A DNA stretch of 64,000 nt from Labia minor. Taxonomy: Eukaryota; Arthropoda; Insecta; Dermaptera; Spongiphoridae. The stretch's first letter is position 1. The number at the start of each line of letters is the position of its first letter. The stretch is taken from the NCBI GenBank assembly GCA_963082975.1, contig OY720345.1, positions 27,474,611 through 27,538,610 of the forward strand. Reading direction: 5' to 3'. Of this stretch, positions 1 to 12,260 are shown piece after piece. Position numbers and translations under genes: made by a program. The notes beneath the pieces are model-generated. The model searched no databases. It was not told where the DNA came from and saw only the letters and a program-made list of their open reading frames with translations.

Positions 1-64
1 TTTTTTATTTTAAATATAATTTTTGAAATTTGTAATTTAACGTTGTTATTCTCTTTTTATTTAG

Positions 65-233
65 ATATAAATCCAGAGAGGAATTTTATGTGGATGTTCG
101 CCAAATATTCATTAATTGTGAAACATTCAACGAAGATGACTCTCCTGTGGGCAAAGCCGGCCATAATATGCGCTCATTTTTCGAAACTCGTTGGCTGGAA
201 TTGTATGGCACTCATCCGCCCACCTCCACATGA
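65..233 (+). CDS. Last exon of a BAZ2/Toutatis-like bromodomain protein (partial)
   Basis: An AG acceptor at 63-64 opens a frame, entered with one base, that runs 55 codons to a TGA at 231-233. It starts YKSREEFYVDVRQIF and continues with NCETFNEDDS, GKAGHNMRSFFE and RWLELYG. This is the C-terminal half of a bromodomain: helix B, the BC loop with its acetyl-lysine-binding Asn (the N of ETFN, bases 129-131) and helix C. The run NCETFNEDDS..GKAGHNM..FFE.RW near the very C-terminus is typical of BAZ2A/BAZ2B and fly Toutatis, subunits of ISWI-type nucleosome remodelling complexes in the nucleus. The rest of the protein lies left of the window. The family is confident; the exact orthologue is inferred from memory of the motif. 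Confidence 0.85.
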
Positions 234-415
234 ACAACTCTACCTAGAAACTAGTCGCCCAAACCCCTTCATTCCTAATACCTACCTATCTATAATATTA
301 CATTTCTGTATAATTTTTTATTTTGTTTATGAAAGGCAAAATTTGTGAGAGAAGTCTCTCCCTTATACAAAGCAAGGGCTGTTTACTTAAGTAGATTAAA
401 CAACGCATTCTATTA

Positions 416-421
416 AATAAA
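416..421 (+). terminator. Polyadenylation signal AATAAA of the bromodomain gene
   Basis: An AATAAA lies 183 bases after the stop codon at 233, in AT-rich sequence. It is the first canonical hexamer downstream, so the 3' UTR is probably about 200 bases long. Such hexamers are frequent by chance in this composition. Confidence 0.4.
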
Positions 422-2167
422 AAAGAACGATATTCTTTATTATATTTAATTTATTTATTAGACAAAACTCATACTCTATGAATAATGAATTTTTATAATA
501 TATATTTGTACATAAATATAATTGAGATCGTCAAATTTGAGTAGAGACAAGAAAACAAAAAATGTACATTTAAAAAAAAAAAAAAAAAAAAGTTTAAAAA
601 AAATCCAATGTTTTTTTGTAAAATTAATAAATGTTTGATCTTAAATATAAAAAAAAAACTGTATAGTTTTTATTTTTTTTTGAAGAAAAATGTTTTCTTC
701 AAAAGTGAATAATAATAAATGTATTCTAATTTATTTAAAAATTGAAGTGAAGAACTTTTATCAACCCTAAGAACCTTTAAAATTTATTTCAAGGGATCGA
801 ACAATGGCGGAAAGAGAATAATTATAAAATTTAATGTGATATAATTGCAAAGAATAAGGAAATGACAGATTAAGATAAATACTTAAGATAAAACTTGTAC
901 TTTTTTTAGAATTAATTTATATTAGTTATTTTTTTTCTTTTTTAAGATTTTGAGGAAAAAATATGTGTAGTTTAAAGATAAATTTCATGATATCCATTTC
1001 AATTTTGATTTGTACTTGTATATTTTTTTATGAAAAATTTATCAACATTTCTTCTCTAATTTTTTGTTTACAGTATATAAATTTTGTTTTAAATATTTTC
1101 CAAATAATATGATAGATAACATTTATAATTAATAAAATCTTTTTTATAATAATCTCATTCCATTTAATAATTCATATTAGTATTTAGATCATTTATTTGT
1201 TAAATTCAAACTTTTAAAAAATGGTTTAATGCTTAATGGTTGTTTTTGACCTCATTCTAACAGGTCTAATTTGAACATCTTTCTTTTAATGAAATCCCAA
1301 TAGATGCCAACGAATATAAAAAAAAAAGATTTCACTGAAAGGTAAGTTGAAAATAAATTTTGAAAATCACTGACCGTAACAAAGTTTGCTTGTAAAACGA
1401 TCTGAAAATAAATAAAATTAATCATGCAATATTAACCAAAAAAGAGCTGACAAGAATTATAAGAACTCTTGCCTCAGGCGATTAAGCTGGATATTTGGAT
1501 AAGGTCACCAAATTAAACTATGTCCTTGATTCTGGACAAGGACATTTATTCTAATATTTGCTGATCATATAATAAATAAATATAAATATAGTTAACAAGA
1601 CAGTACAATGAAATTATTAAAAAAAAATGTATTGTTTCCGCGATATTTTGAAATAATTTATTATTCAAAAATTTTTAATTCAGAATTTATAAAATGAAAT
1701 ATGATTTACCTAAACAAAAGCAAAAAAAAATTGAACCTATTTTCGTTAATGGGAAACTGGAATATTTGGATCCGGATTAATTTACACAGTAGACTTGAAT
1801 GAGTGACGTAGATTTTAGATTGTGTGTTTAGATAATATGATAGTTAACGGTATCAAACTTTCGTGGAAGGATCATTAATATATCTTTAAATATATTTACA
1901 TCAATCATAATATAATATATTATTTTTCATATTTATAAATTAACACCTGGTGGTTACAATCGTTTATTAATCAGCTTGGAAAAATATTAAGAATTCATAA
2001 TAGTATTTTTTTTATAATAACATTAATCATATTAAAACAGTAGTATGTATTATCGCAATCGTTTCTCTTCCTAATGAATTTTAATTATATTTTTATTTTA
2101 AATTTTTACTTTTCGATTAAAACTCAACCTTTTCAAAATAAGAAAGGTATAATTGAGTTTAATGGGA
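422..2167. other. AT-rich intergenic DNA, no gene seen
   Basis: All frames are broken by stops and no splice-bounded coding stretch was found. It holds poly-A/T tracts (for example 571-590). Slightly less AT-rich patches at 1460-1560 and 1735-1870 have no recognisable content. Confidence 0.6.
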
Positions 2168-2175
2168 GGTATTAT

Positions 2176-2395
2176 CAGTGGTGTCGGGCCGGGGAATGGG
2201 GCACAAACATTGTACAAAAAATAAATTTAAAATGATTAGATTTGTAACTGAGAACCCAAAAGTAAAAAAAAAAACTTTAAATTACGTATAAGTCTAATTT
2301 ATACGTTATGAAATAATTTATTTTGTCAAAATTATTTCCGGGGAAGACCCTCGGACCCCCTGCCCCCTAACATAATAGATCACGCTACGCCACTG
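2176..2395. mobile_element. hAT-type MITE
   Basis: It begins CAGTGGTGTCGGGCC and ends ACGCTACGCCACTG, so CAGTGG-type ends face each other. It is flanked by 8-bp duplications GGTATTAT (2168-2175) and GGTATCAT (2396-2403), one mismatch. CAGTG ends with an 8-bp duplication are diagnostic of the hAT superfamily. No transposase is present. Confidence 0.8.
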
Positions 2396-3232
2396 GGTAT
2401 CATATCTAAAGTGACTTTACTTTCATATCCCTATTCTATTCTTAATAAAAATCATTTATTTAGTTTCTTATCATTCATTAAGTTAAGTATTAAGTTAAGC
2501 ATGTTAAGTATAAATGAAACGGGATGAATATACATCTGTTCGCTGAAGTGCTCTGTTGCAAATGCAACCCCCCCAGGGCTCTCATCCTTTTTAAATTTTA
2601 TAATTAATAAAATGAATAAAAAATAAAAAACGTCCCAATTCTTCTGATTTTTTTTTAAATTTTTTTATCTTATTCTAATTAAAGTATTAAAAATAAATAG
2701 ATTCTAGTTTGTTACTACAAAGATATTTTTTACAAATTAATTTTTTGGTAATTTTAAGAAAAAAAGTCCCCCCTCCCTCAAGTAAAAATTGAAATAACAC
2801 CACTGTTATTATCACCTTTAATTACTCATTCATAATGAAAATATGTATATATTTGCTTAGTCAGTAGGTATTAAATCACATGTATATCAGAAGAGTAAGT
2901 CCTTATATCTTATAACACCTTACAATTATTTATATAAAAATAGGTATATGTATAAGTGATTATTTCAAATATTTATTTATGAATGTCTATTGTGGTGGGG
3001 TATGTGGGATGACGATGGTCAGGTGCTCCTTTTTTCTGTCATAAAATGATCTTCTTCCAATGCTACATTAAAAGTTAATTATCATGTAATGTATTTATTA
3101 TATTAAATCTATTCTTTAAGTTAATATAATTAATATATTTGTGTGTGATAAGGATAATAATAATTTATTTTTTACTTTATTTTTTTATTTTTTCAATAAA
3201 AATAAATATAGATGTTAAAAGTTATATACCAT

Positions 3233-3380
3233 CACATATGTCCCCGGGCGCCAAATTTAGGGGGCGCAAAATTAGGGTCATTAATATTCTTTAAAAAAAA
3301 ATTAAATTAAATATATATAAGAAAGGGAGCGCTAATTTCTCAGTTGCCCCCAGGCGCAAGAACCTCACGGTACGCCACTG
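3233..3380. mobile_element. Short hAT-type MITE
   Basis: It is flanked by an exact 8-bp duplication TATACCAT (3225-3232 and 3381-3388). The right end is CGCCACTG; the left end is eroded to CACATATG. Inside are G/C-rich runs (CCCCGGGCGCC, CCCCCAGGCGC) unlike the neighbourhood. It is non-autonomous. Confidence 0.75.
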
Positions 3381-3388
3381 TATACCAT

Positions 3389-4588
3389 TCATATTAATGT
3401 TTAAATTATTAATAAATAAATTAATCCCATTTAATTAAAAATTAGATTAAATTATATTTATTATATATATATATATATATAATTTAACTATCTATCTAAA
3501 TATATATATAATATATATATATGTAAACCGACAGAATTATTATTGAAGATAGCCATGACTCTTAGGATCAATTACCCACTATCCTTTACTTTTCATGACA
3601 ATTAGAATGACGTGACTTGTATATATTTACATATTGAAAATAATATCAAAATATGAATTAAAAAAATAAAATTCATCTTTTATATATAACCTTGGATGAT
3701 TCGGATAGGTGGTTGTTTGAATTTAGTATGAAGGAAGATCCTTCTTATCCTATACAATTGCTTATTATATATTGTATATTTAATCATCTAATCATTTTTT
3801 GCGAATTTTGTTTATATTTAGGCATTACAAACATTTCCGAATGAGGGTTTCCAATATTTGGTCATAGCCTATGATGCATGACTCATTATTATCTTGGATT
3901 TATAATAATGAAATTTGTGAAAAGTATAATTTAATTAATCGTTGATGAATGTGACGGCTTCAATATCCCAATGAAATTTTTTCTCTTTTATTAGGATGAT
4001 TTCATCTTAAATGCGTTTTGAATAGAATGTTGATTTATTTTTTTCTTAATTGAATTTTATTATAAATTAATATTATATATGTATAAATAAATAAACAAAT
4101 ATACCTTAATAGGTAATGTAATATAAATAAATAAATAAATAAATATTTTTAGAAATTTAAATTAATAATAATATTAAAATAAATTAGTAAATACTTATGG
4201 TGGGATCGATTTCAAAATAAAGCGCTTCAGACCTCACATGAGCTCATGATTTTTGCCCAGAATTCTGAAAATATATCTTTTATCTATAAATTATTTTCTT
4301 TTCCAATCCTTTTAGTAATTTTTTTCTACTATTGCATAAAAAGGAAAAACTTATTTACAAATATGTAAATACCTAACTATATATATATATATATATATAT
4401 AAAGGGGGAGAGAGAGAGAAAAACATCGCTTAATTTTTAAAATATTTTTTTGAGTGTAAATGAGTCAAATTTATTTATTTCAGAATTTACTAATCTATCC
4501 CTTTAACGGTAAATCAAACATAATAGAATAAATCTAAAATTGCCTAGAAATATTTTCTTTTTATAAAATTTTGATATATATTATATAA
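3389..4588. other. AT-rich intergenic DNA, no gene seen
   Basis: No ORF or splice-bounded exon was recognised. It contains (AT)n stretches near 3465-3520 and 4380-4400 and (TAAA)n near 4125-4145. Confidence 0.6.
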
Positions 4589-4796
4589 CAGGGGTGGCCA
4601 CACTTAGTGATACTTGGAGTCATATTGAAAAATTGAAAATGTTTAAGAGCCAGATCGAATAAAAATTGAAAAAAAAAATCGAAAATGTTTAAGAGCCTGA
4701 TCGCAAAAAGATTTTACCTTTTTTTTGTGTCAGGACTTTAAATTTTTTAATTGAACCACAATAAACTCGAAAAGAGCCACGGTTTGCCCAACGTGG
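4589..4796. mobile_element. hAT-type MITE (CAGGGGTGG end)
   Basis: The left end is CAGGGGTGGCCACACTT and the right end GGTTTGCCCAACGTGG. The 8-bp duplication TTATATAA occurs at 4581-4588 and 4797-4804. The interior repeats GAAAATGTTTAAGAGCC twice. A related copy lies nested at 40983. Confidence 0.75.
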
Positions 4797-5500
4797 TTAT
4801 ATAATAAATAAATATAATAATTTTTAAATACTGCCCGAAATTAAACGATGTAACTACGAAATAATGACAATTTATTTATTTATTTTATATACTCAAACAA
4901 TTAAATTCAATAAAAATACATTATACATACAAAATTGTTTCTAAATAGCAAGAATTCTAAATTGATTAGTATAAACATCAAAATAAAAAAAAACCTCAAA
5001 ATTGGCGTTAAATTAAATTTATTAGTGAAATTTCTAACCATTTTCTTTTAAAGAAGAATATCTATAGAATCAAGTCTGAAAGTATAAATACAAAAAAATA
5101 AATATTAAATATATATATATGATGATAATGAATAATACTCCCTCAAACCTGGTCATAGCTGATCATTATTTTTCATAAACAACCTTAAATCTTAATTTTA
5201 ATTTTTTTTTTTTTCATTTATCATTGGAGAATATTGGAAACAAACGGAACGACTGATGAACTAATCACTCCGCAATTAATAATCTTCTTAAAAGTGCAGC
5301 AGATGGTAAATAAAATTACAATGGATTGGTTGGATGACTGGATGTCTATAAAAACCTAACAGCCAACCACAAACAAGGTCAAAGTTCGTAAAAATTCTCC
5401 AGTTAACTATCCAAAAAGAAAAATTAAAAAAAAAATGAACAACGATACGACATCTTTTCACAAAAAGGCGTGGTTCACCATTCCGGGATGTGATTCGGGG

Positions 5501-5508
5501 TATAAAAG
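5501..5508 (+). promoter_or_regulatory. TATA box of the small cuticle-type gene
   Basis: TATAAAAG lies 71 bases upstream of the ATG at 5572. The start of transcription is therefore expected near 5526-5535 (CCCAACAGACAC), giving a 5' UTR of about 40 bases. A second TATA-like string, TATAAAAA at 5346-5353, lies about 150 bases further upstream and could be an alternative core promoter. The sequence between them is less AT-rich than its surroundings. Confidence 0.75.
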
Positions 5509-5571
5509 GGAGACCAAGGTCCCCAACAGACACATTTTGTCTGAACTTGATTCAAGCAAAATCTTTTAAAC

Positions 5572-7534
5572 ATGCAGTCCTTGGTGAGTATAATTTAACT
5601 AACCATATTTTTTTTTTGAATATTCATTTAAAAAAAACAAAATATTTTCTGATCCTATTTACAAAAGTTAATATTTCATATTTATAAACCAATATACTCG
5701 TATATATAGATTAATTAATTAATTAATTAAGAATTTGATTATATATAGTAAGAGGAAACATTGCAATTGGCCAAAAAGTCAAATTTTAAGATCTCCGGAG
5801 ACTAAAAAAAGCAGCCCGAATTTCATATTTAACTTATACTTCTTTTATATATTTTTATATATTTTTCAATAATATGAATATTTCCATTTAAAATGATAAA
5901 TTTAATTATTAGTATTTCTTATTTGTATAGTTTCCATATGAAAGGATTAATGAAAATTTTTATCGATGTGAAAGTTCATCTTTTTATAATTTAGTCTTGA
6001 AATTTGTCTTTGTAAAAGGGAGAACAAACTTAAATCGAATTATACTGAGCATCGATCCTAAAAAAATTTTAAGTTAAAGTTTATAAAATAATTATAAGAG
6101 AATAATATATATATTTCGATTATATATTATTTTTATATTTAATTTTTTACTTTTTTGCCAGAGATAGTATTGTGATCACGAAAATTTTCGATGTCGAGAT
6201 TTTGATGTTTTTATACGTTTTGAAGGTCCCTGAATCATTTTCACTATGGTTGAGAAAAATGTCTGTGAGTATATGTAGACAAGATTACGCAAACACGGAT
6301 TGAGCTAGAATAATGAAATTTGGTACATCGGTATTATTCAAAATTTGTAGTTTTCTATCAACTTTTGAGAAATGTAGCTCAAGCGGAAGAGGGAAATACC
6401 TACCACGTTTTCATTTCTTTTCCTCTAAACTGACCGTAAAAATAAAGATATATTTTTGATAGTTTTTCTCATGATTAAAAATTGAATAAAACTGCTATAT
6501 ATAGAATTTCAGCTTGATTGAATCGCTGAAAGTACCGGAATTAATTTTTTAACACGTTAACTGGCAATCACTCGCAAGCACGTGACGTGGTGCCATCAAC
6601 AATGAGCTAAACGCTGGTTTATTAAATATTATTTATTAATTTTAATTTATAATTTAATTAATTAAATTTAATTTTAATATAGTATATGTTCATTAATCAA
6701 ATTCAAATTGCGAGATAGTCGAGTGGAGACACTCCAGATTTTTTTTTTAAATTAGGTGATGAACCTTGCGGAATCAGACCTATTGATAATTTTATTAACA
6801 ATATGACTAAAATATTAAATAATTTTTATAATTAATATTTACTTGTGTTTTTTTAATTCTCAAAAAGTCTCAATTGCTCTATTAGAAAATAAATATTTAC
6901 AACTTATAGACAAATTATAATAATATATCATCAATCGATAAATTTTAGAGAAATCTATTATATTCAAATTTAAAATTCTAATTTTTTTTTTTTTTTTGTT
7001 TTTTTTTTTGTTTTATAAAAAAGATAATATAAACTTAGGTTATTATTAAAATCGAAATAGTGATCAATTAACTTATTGCCCTTGAGAAACTTTTATTTAG
7101 GGAGGGGCTCCATTATTTATTTTTTTTTTGTCGGCTCTCCTTAGAGAGTGGATCGATGGATGGACTATCGAAAGTGAAAGTGAAACGTTTTCCTTGAACT
7201 TCGCCGTGTTCTGTTTCAGGTTGTTTTCGCTGCTCTTCTCTCCGTGGCTTGCGCTGGTCTTTTGAGCGCTCCACTGGTGCCCAAGGTCCAAGTTGGACCC
7301 ACCCAAGTGAACGTTGTACGTCAACCCATTACAGTCCAACAACCTGAACTCCACTACCGTAATGTGCCAGTGCCCGTTCGCGCTGTAGCCTACGCTGCCC
7401 CTGCTCCCGTTGTCTCAACCTACGCTGCCGCCCCATTGGTTGCCTCCACTTATGCTGCCGCTCCAGTTCTTGCCTCTACCTATGCTGCTGCTCCCGTTTA
7501 CGGACATGGCCTTAGCACTGTTCAAGTTGCCTAA
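5572..7534 (+). CDS. Small secreted Ala/Pro-rich cuticle-type protein, two exons
   Basis: Exon 1 (5572-5583) codes MQSL and ends at a GTGAGT donor. Exon 2 (7220-7534) follows a strong pyrimidine tract and TTTCAG, in phase 0, and ends in TAA, giving 108 residues. MQSLVVFAALLSVACAG is a clear signal peptide (cleavage near residue 17). The mature part has a short VQVGPTQVNVVRQPI region and then a tail built on YAAPAP and STYAAAP repeats, ending VYGHGLSTVQVA. Ala-Pro-Val-Tyr-rich secreted proteins of this size are typical low-complexity arthropod cuticular proteins, acting in the extracellular matrix. No chitin-binding R&R domain is visible. The 1.64-kb intron carries a family A repeat. Gene structure is confident; the structural role is inferred from composition. 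Confidence 0.85.
6148..6740 (+). mobile_element. HINE-like family A, copy A1
   Basis: It lies inside the intron of the small cuticle-type gene. It starts at GCCAGAGATAGT and ends with GCGAGATAGT followed by the hairpin GAGTG-GAGA-CACTC and CCAGA. It has the shared internal core (GAAATTTGGTA, then ATCAACTTTTG 31 bases later). Short subterminal inverted repeats plus a 3' hairpin outside them match Helentron-associated HINE/DINE-1 elements. It has no coding capacity. Confidence 0.75.
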
Positions 7535-7549
7535 AAATTTAAATTATTT

Positions 7550-7555
7550 AATAAA
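7550..7555 (+). terminator. Polyadenylation signal AATAAA
   Basis: AATAAA starts 16 bases after the stop codon of the small cuticle-type gene, with a second at 7577. Either would give a very short 3' UTR. Confidence 0.6.
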
Positions 7556-7710
7556 TTAAAACTTTTTTTTTATAAAATAAAACACAAAATCATTGTTTCC
7601 ATTTATTATTTCACTAAATTTATCCTTAATTAATCCTTAAAAATAAAAAAACCATCAAAATATGATAATAATTAAAGAATTAAATGATGAGTAAATTAAA
7701 TAATAAAAAA

Positions 7711-8353
7711 TAAGTTGACCTGTGGCCAGGTCTGAACCGACCGACAGTTTGAAATAAATTAATTTCCAGCTACATAAACAATTTCAAATAATTTTAATAT
7801 ATCTATTAATGTAATAAAAAACAGATAGGCATATAACATAAATATTTTTAATTTCATTTTATTTATAATATATATCTAAAAACAGGCTGTGACGTCATGA
7901 ATGGCTGGATGACGTCATATAATTTTTAATTAAGAAAAAAACTAATAAAGATGATTTTTCTCGAAGATAAAACAAATACAAAGTGAATGATTCGTGATAA
8001 TATGTAAAAAATCTCCTCATGTGAAATTTGGTGTGAAAATAACCCTTTCCTTCCTATCGTCGATCGCTAATACTACCACTTCCGGTTTCCGGATTTGCAC
8101 CAAAAGTTGATCAATTCATCCCACTGATGCATTAAGTAAATATACCAAATTTCATCAAAATCCGTTGAGCCGTTCAGGCTGTACACATCTATACGGACGG
8201 GCGGACGGACAGACGGACAGACGGACAGACATCATGCTAAAAATACTTTTTTCTGTTTAGAAAATGCATGATTCGTGGAGATATGTAAAAATCTCCACAT
8301 GTGAAATTTGCTGCGAAAACAATACCTCCCTTACTATCGTCGGTCGGTAAAAA
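7711..8353 (-). mobile_element. HINE-like family B, copy B1
   Basis: Read on the minus strand it starts TTTTACCGACCGACGATAG, has a (GTCY)n array near 8198-8230 and the core GAAATTTGGTATATTTAC. It ends CCGACGGTTCG-type sequence followed by the hairpin ACCTG-GCCA-CAGGT. CCGACCGACG near one end is inverted near the other. Two perfect TGACGTCA palindromes lie near 7889-7917. This is the DINE-1/mini-me layout. It is non-coding. Confidence 0.75.
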
Positions 8354-8530
8354 AGATTATAATTATAAATAAAGGATTATTCAAAGTGAATTCTAACCTA
8401 ATTAAGATCATCTACATTCTGTTTTTATAATAGTTGGATTATATAAAAGATTTATAAACGAGTAAAGAATGTCAATTGACTAGCTTTCATAAACTTTGTA
8501 GAAAAAATATGAGAACTAAATATCTTACAA

Positions 8531-9325
8531 ATCTTATCTTATTATTCTAGCAAAAATTGTATATATATATAGATTTGTATATTTTTGAGATAATAAACTG
8601 CTCTAAGAATTTTTTTGAAATTTACACCTTATATAAAGATAGATCGATCTGTATTGGTTTCAGCCTGGAGAAAAATCATCTTCATTAGTTTTATCTTAAT
8701 TTAAATTTATATGACGTCACAAATGATGTGAAATTTGCCTCTTGCCATTATTTTTTAATTGATATTGTATTAATATTTTATTATATTTAAAATTTTTCTT
8801 GCAAACATTGTAAGTATATATTATCTTTCTCTGTTTCTATCTTGAAAACATATTATACATATTATTTATGATATTTTAAAAACAATTTCTTTCTTTAATT
8901 AATATTCATTTAAAATGATAATTAAAGAATATCTTATTCAAAATAAATTATTGAATAAATATGTTCTAATAATATTAAATATTTTTTTAATTCCTGTTTC
9001 TTTAAAATATTTGAAATTTTTTCATTTATTTTTTTTAATTATTAGTTTTTATTTATTTTATTAATTAGTTATTATACTTTTTAATTATTCTTTTTTCTCT
9101 TAAAATATTTATAAAATTTTAATCTGTTTTGTCGTTTAATTTTTTGTTAATTCTTATAAATTTTTATTAGTTAACTTTATTATTTATTGTTATTGAGGGC
9201 CCCATGTTCCATTATTTTAATCAGAATGATGTAACATTTAATAATTGTAATAAATAAATAATTAAAGAATTGAATATCAATAGTTTTTAAAGGGTCGAGC
9301 GATAGCTCAGTGTTCCATTTACTAA
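8531..9325 (+). mobile_element. Helitron-like family C, copy C1
   Basis: It begins ATCTTATCTTATTATTCTAG. It ends with AAAGGGTCGAGCGATAGCTC, a GAGC-GATA-GCTC hairpin a short distance from a CTAA. Two other copies (10586 and 44151) share the same head and tail. TCT start and hairpin followed by CTRR fit Helitron-type rolling-circle elements. A TGACGTCA palindrome sits near 8713. No Rep/helicase reading frame is present. Confidence 0.6.
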
Positions 9326-9699
9326 TTAAATCTTCTTAATATATTTTTTTAATTCTTAAAATATCTTATTATTTAACACAAGATTTCTATAATACTATAA
9401 TACATATTTAAATCTATTATAAAAGTTTTTTTTATTATATTTTAAAATTAAAACTTCTTTAATTTCCAATATACCATTTTAAATAAAATTGAATTAATTA
9501 AGCTTTTCAGTTTTTAATAATTTGAGAAAAATAGAATATATTTTGGTTAGAATCAATTTAATTTGTTCTGAAAAAATAACCTTGTTTTTTAAACGCCTAT
9601 GACCTAGGCAACCAAAATACTCTTTATTCATGCATATGAAGTTGGCATATATTTTACGATCACTCAAATATTGAATAATAACTATAATAACTATAAGCA

Positions 9700-9985
9700 T
9701 CTCTGTGACTCTTCGACAATGGAAAATTATTGTCTTCAGCAACCACATTTCTCCAAGTGTCCCTTTCTGAGCTACACCCATTCATCTTCTATTTTTCTTC
9801 CATCTTTCTTAGGTCCCTTCTTACTTTTCTGCCCATCGCGTCCTTGATTTTTCAAAAGGACGATTCCCAATAGGTCTCCCCACAAATATATTTTTCGTCA
9901 GTTTTTCTTCTCCAACTCTTGCCAAGTGTCTTGTCCATCGCAACCTACCCTAACCATGTATGTCTGGAGAAGCATAGGGGTCATA
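9700..9985 (-). mobile_element. LINE 3' end fragment (RTE-like, L1)
   Basis: Translated on the minus strand it reads RWTRHLARVGEEKLTKNIF, then FEKSRTRWAEKVRRDLRKME and, in the same frame after a stop, ERDTWRNVVAEDNNFP. This is the familiar C-terminus of RTE/CR1-like reverse-transcriptase proteins (R.RW.GHLAR...D.W..vV.eA). The fragment is 5'-truncated and carries an in-frame stop. Confidence 0.65.
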
Positions 9986-10585
9986 CAATTCCTCGTTATG
10001 CCGTCTCCACCATTCCCCGGTGACCTCATCTTTTTTTAAGTATTTATTATTTGTATATGTAATTAAAAAAAAATAAAAAAAATATTTGTTGCCTATCCTA
10101 GAATCATTAAAGATAAAATATATAAATTAGTAATAGATAATTGAGAGAAATTAAGAAGTAAAGCTAAAGTATAACCTGAATTAAATAAGTAGATTAATAG
10201 ACAAAAGGATTGAAAAATATAGAATAGAAAATAAACAATTATTACATAATTTTTATGAAGAAAATAACTATTATTTCTTTAAAATATCAATAATAATAGA
10301 AAAAATATAAAAAATATTTAGTAAGACTTATTAGAAAGATTTTGACGGGCAATGCGTTGATTATCCGTGACCTTGAAGGGGACAATTGTTTTTTTAATTA
10401 ATGCATAGCAATAATCTCTTGTTTACCCCCAATGGATGAGATTCAACTGCTTTTGGCCTTATTTCCTTAATACATTACTCTACATTAATTTTACATATTC
10501 ATCTTCGATTTTAATATATTATTTGATTTCATTAAGTTAAAGTATTATATTATAATAGAAAACGAGTATTTTTATTTTTTTTTAT
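9986..10585. other. AT-rich intergenic DNA, no gene seen
   Basis: No exon or repeat family was recognised apart from A/T runs. Confidence 0.5.
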
Positions 10586-11932
10586 ATCTTATCTTATTAT
10601 ACTAGCAAAAATTGTATATATATATCTATCTATATATATAAAAGGCAATGTCTGTGTGTCTGTGTGTCTGTCTGTCTGTGTGTCTGTCTGTCTCTTATAG
10701 ACTCAAAAACTACCCGTCCGATTACGGTGAAACTTTCAGGGATTGTTGTGGGCATCCCAGGGAAGGTTTTAGTGTAGTTAAATCCAAAATTAATTTATCC
10801 AAAATTAATTTAATTAGTAATATTTTGCTAAAAGTCTGTAGTTACACAAAACTATCGACAGATGGCGCTACATATAATTTTCCAAATTCAAATATTTTAA
10901 ATTTTTTTTAAACTTAATATTTCTAACTTTGTATTACAATACAATAATGAGACGGAATTGTTGTGTGTTAAATTAGATTTTATAAATTGAAAACCATTAG
11001 TTATACTCTTAAGTTATTTAGTTTTATTGATCACATATCTGGAAAAAATCATCTTCATTAGTTGTTTTTAATTTAAATGTATATATGTGACGTCACAGTT
11101 ACCTCCTTTTAGATATATATCTATTCTTAAAATAAAATTAAAAATATTTATATTATATTCATATATATGTAAAATAATAATCTCTATAAAATAAGAGAAT
11201 ATACTTATTCCGAAAACTGTTAATTAAAATGTAATAACTATTAACAATTAATAAAGTAGAAATAATTTTCGAACAAATAAAAATGTAATAATTATTAACA
11301 AAAAAAATAAAAAATAAAAATAAATTATTAACAAAATAAGTTGACCTGTGGCCAGGTCCGAACCGACCGACGGTTTGAAGTAAATTAATTTCCAGCTACA
11401 GAAACAATTTCAAATAATTTTAATATATCTATTAATGTAATAAAAAACAGATATGGACATAACATAAATATTTTTAATTTTATTTTATTTGTAATATATA
11501 TGTAAGACCAGGCTGTGACGTCATGAATGGCTGGGTGACTTCATATAATTTTAAATTAAGAAATATTCGTGGAGATATGTAAAAATCTCCACATGTGAAA
11601 TTTGGTGTGAAAACAATACCTCCCTTACTATCGTCGGTCGGTAAAAAATAAAAATAAAAATGTAATAATAAAAAATAAAATTTCAATTATATTAATTTAA
11701 TAAATTATTATTATTATTATTATTATTTTCACGTATTAAACGGTATATTTATTAATATTATTTATTATTATTATTATTATTATTTATTATTATTGAGGAC
11801 TCCAAGTTCCATTCATTTTAATCAGATTGATGCAATGATGTAACATTTAACAATTATAATAAATAATTAAAGAATTGTATATCAATATTCTTTAAAGGGT
11901 CGAGCGATAGCTCGGTGGTCCAGATACTATAA
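10586..11932 (+). mobile_element. Helitron-like family C, copy C2, with a nested family B copy
   Basis: The head ATCTTATCTTATTATACTAG matches C1 and C3. Next come (AT)n and a long (GTCT/GTGT)n array at 10650-10692, then CCGTCCGATTACGGTGAAAC, which resembles the core of families A and B. The tail is AAAGGGTCGAGCGATAGCTC. Family B copy B2 is inserted at 11337-11647. A TGACGTCA lies near 11090. Confidence 0.6.
11337..11647 (-). mobile_element. HINE-like family B, copy B2 (internally deleted)
   Basis: Both family B ends are present (CCGACCGACG type repeats and the ACCTG/CAGGT hairpin). The middle, with the (GTCY)n array and core, is missing, which makes it about half the length of B1. One TGACGTCA remains near 11515. 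Confidence 0.75.
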
Positions 11933-12260
11933 TATTATTGTTAAACCGCAAGATTGGAAAACTTTTTAAATCTGATCTCATTTGAAGCTTTTTATTATAA
12001 TTGATTTCTTTTCAATGGTTTAAAAATTTTCAAATAAAAATTTCAAATGTAATTGAATTTTATAGGTAGTTAATAATTTGTGATTTATTATATGAATTAT
12101 TTATTTATTATTAAGAAAAAAACAATATTTATATTTGCATTTGATTAATAAGTGATTAACTTCTTGGTCAAGAGTGACGGAGAAAAGAAAGTTTGGTGGG
12201 GTCCCAGTGAGAGGAGAGCTTTTGAGACTTGTCTGGGATGGTCGCTGCTTCAGTTCACTT

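Noticed and set aside
43-348. 101-codon open frame from the first ATG at the left edge
   Set aside because: It is a shadow of the bromodomain exon, which is read in another frame from the splice acceptor at 65.
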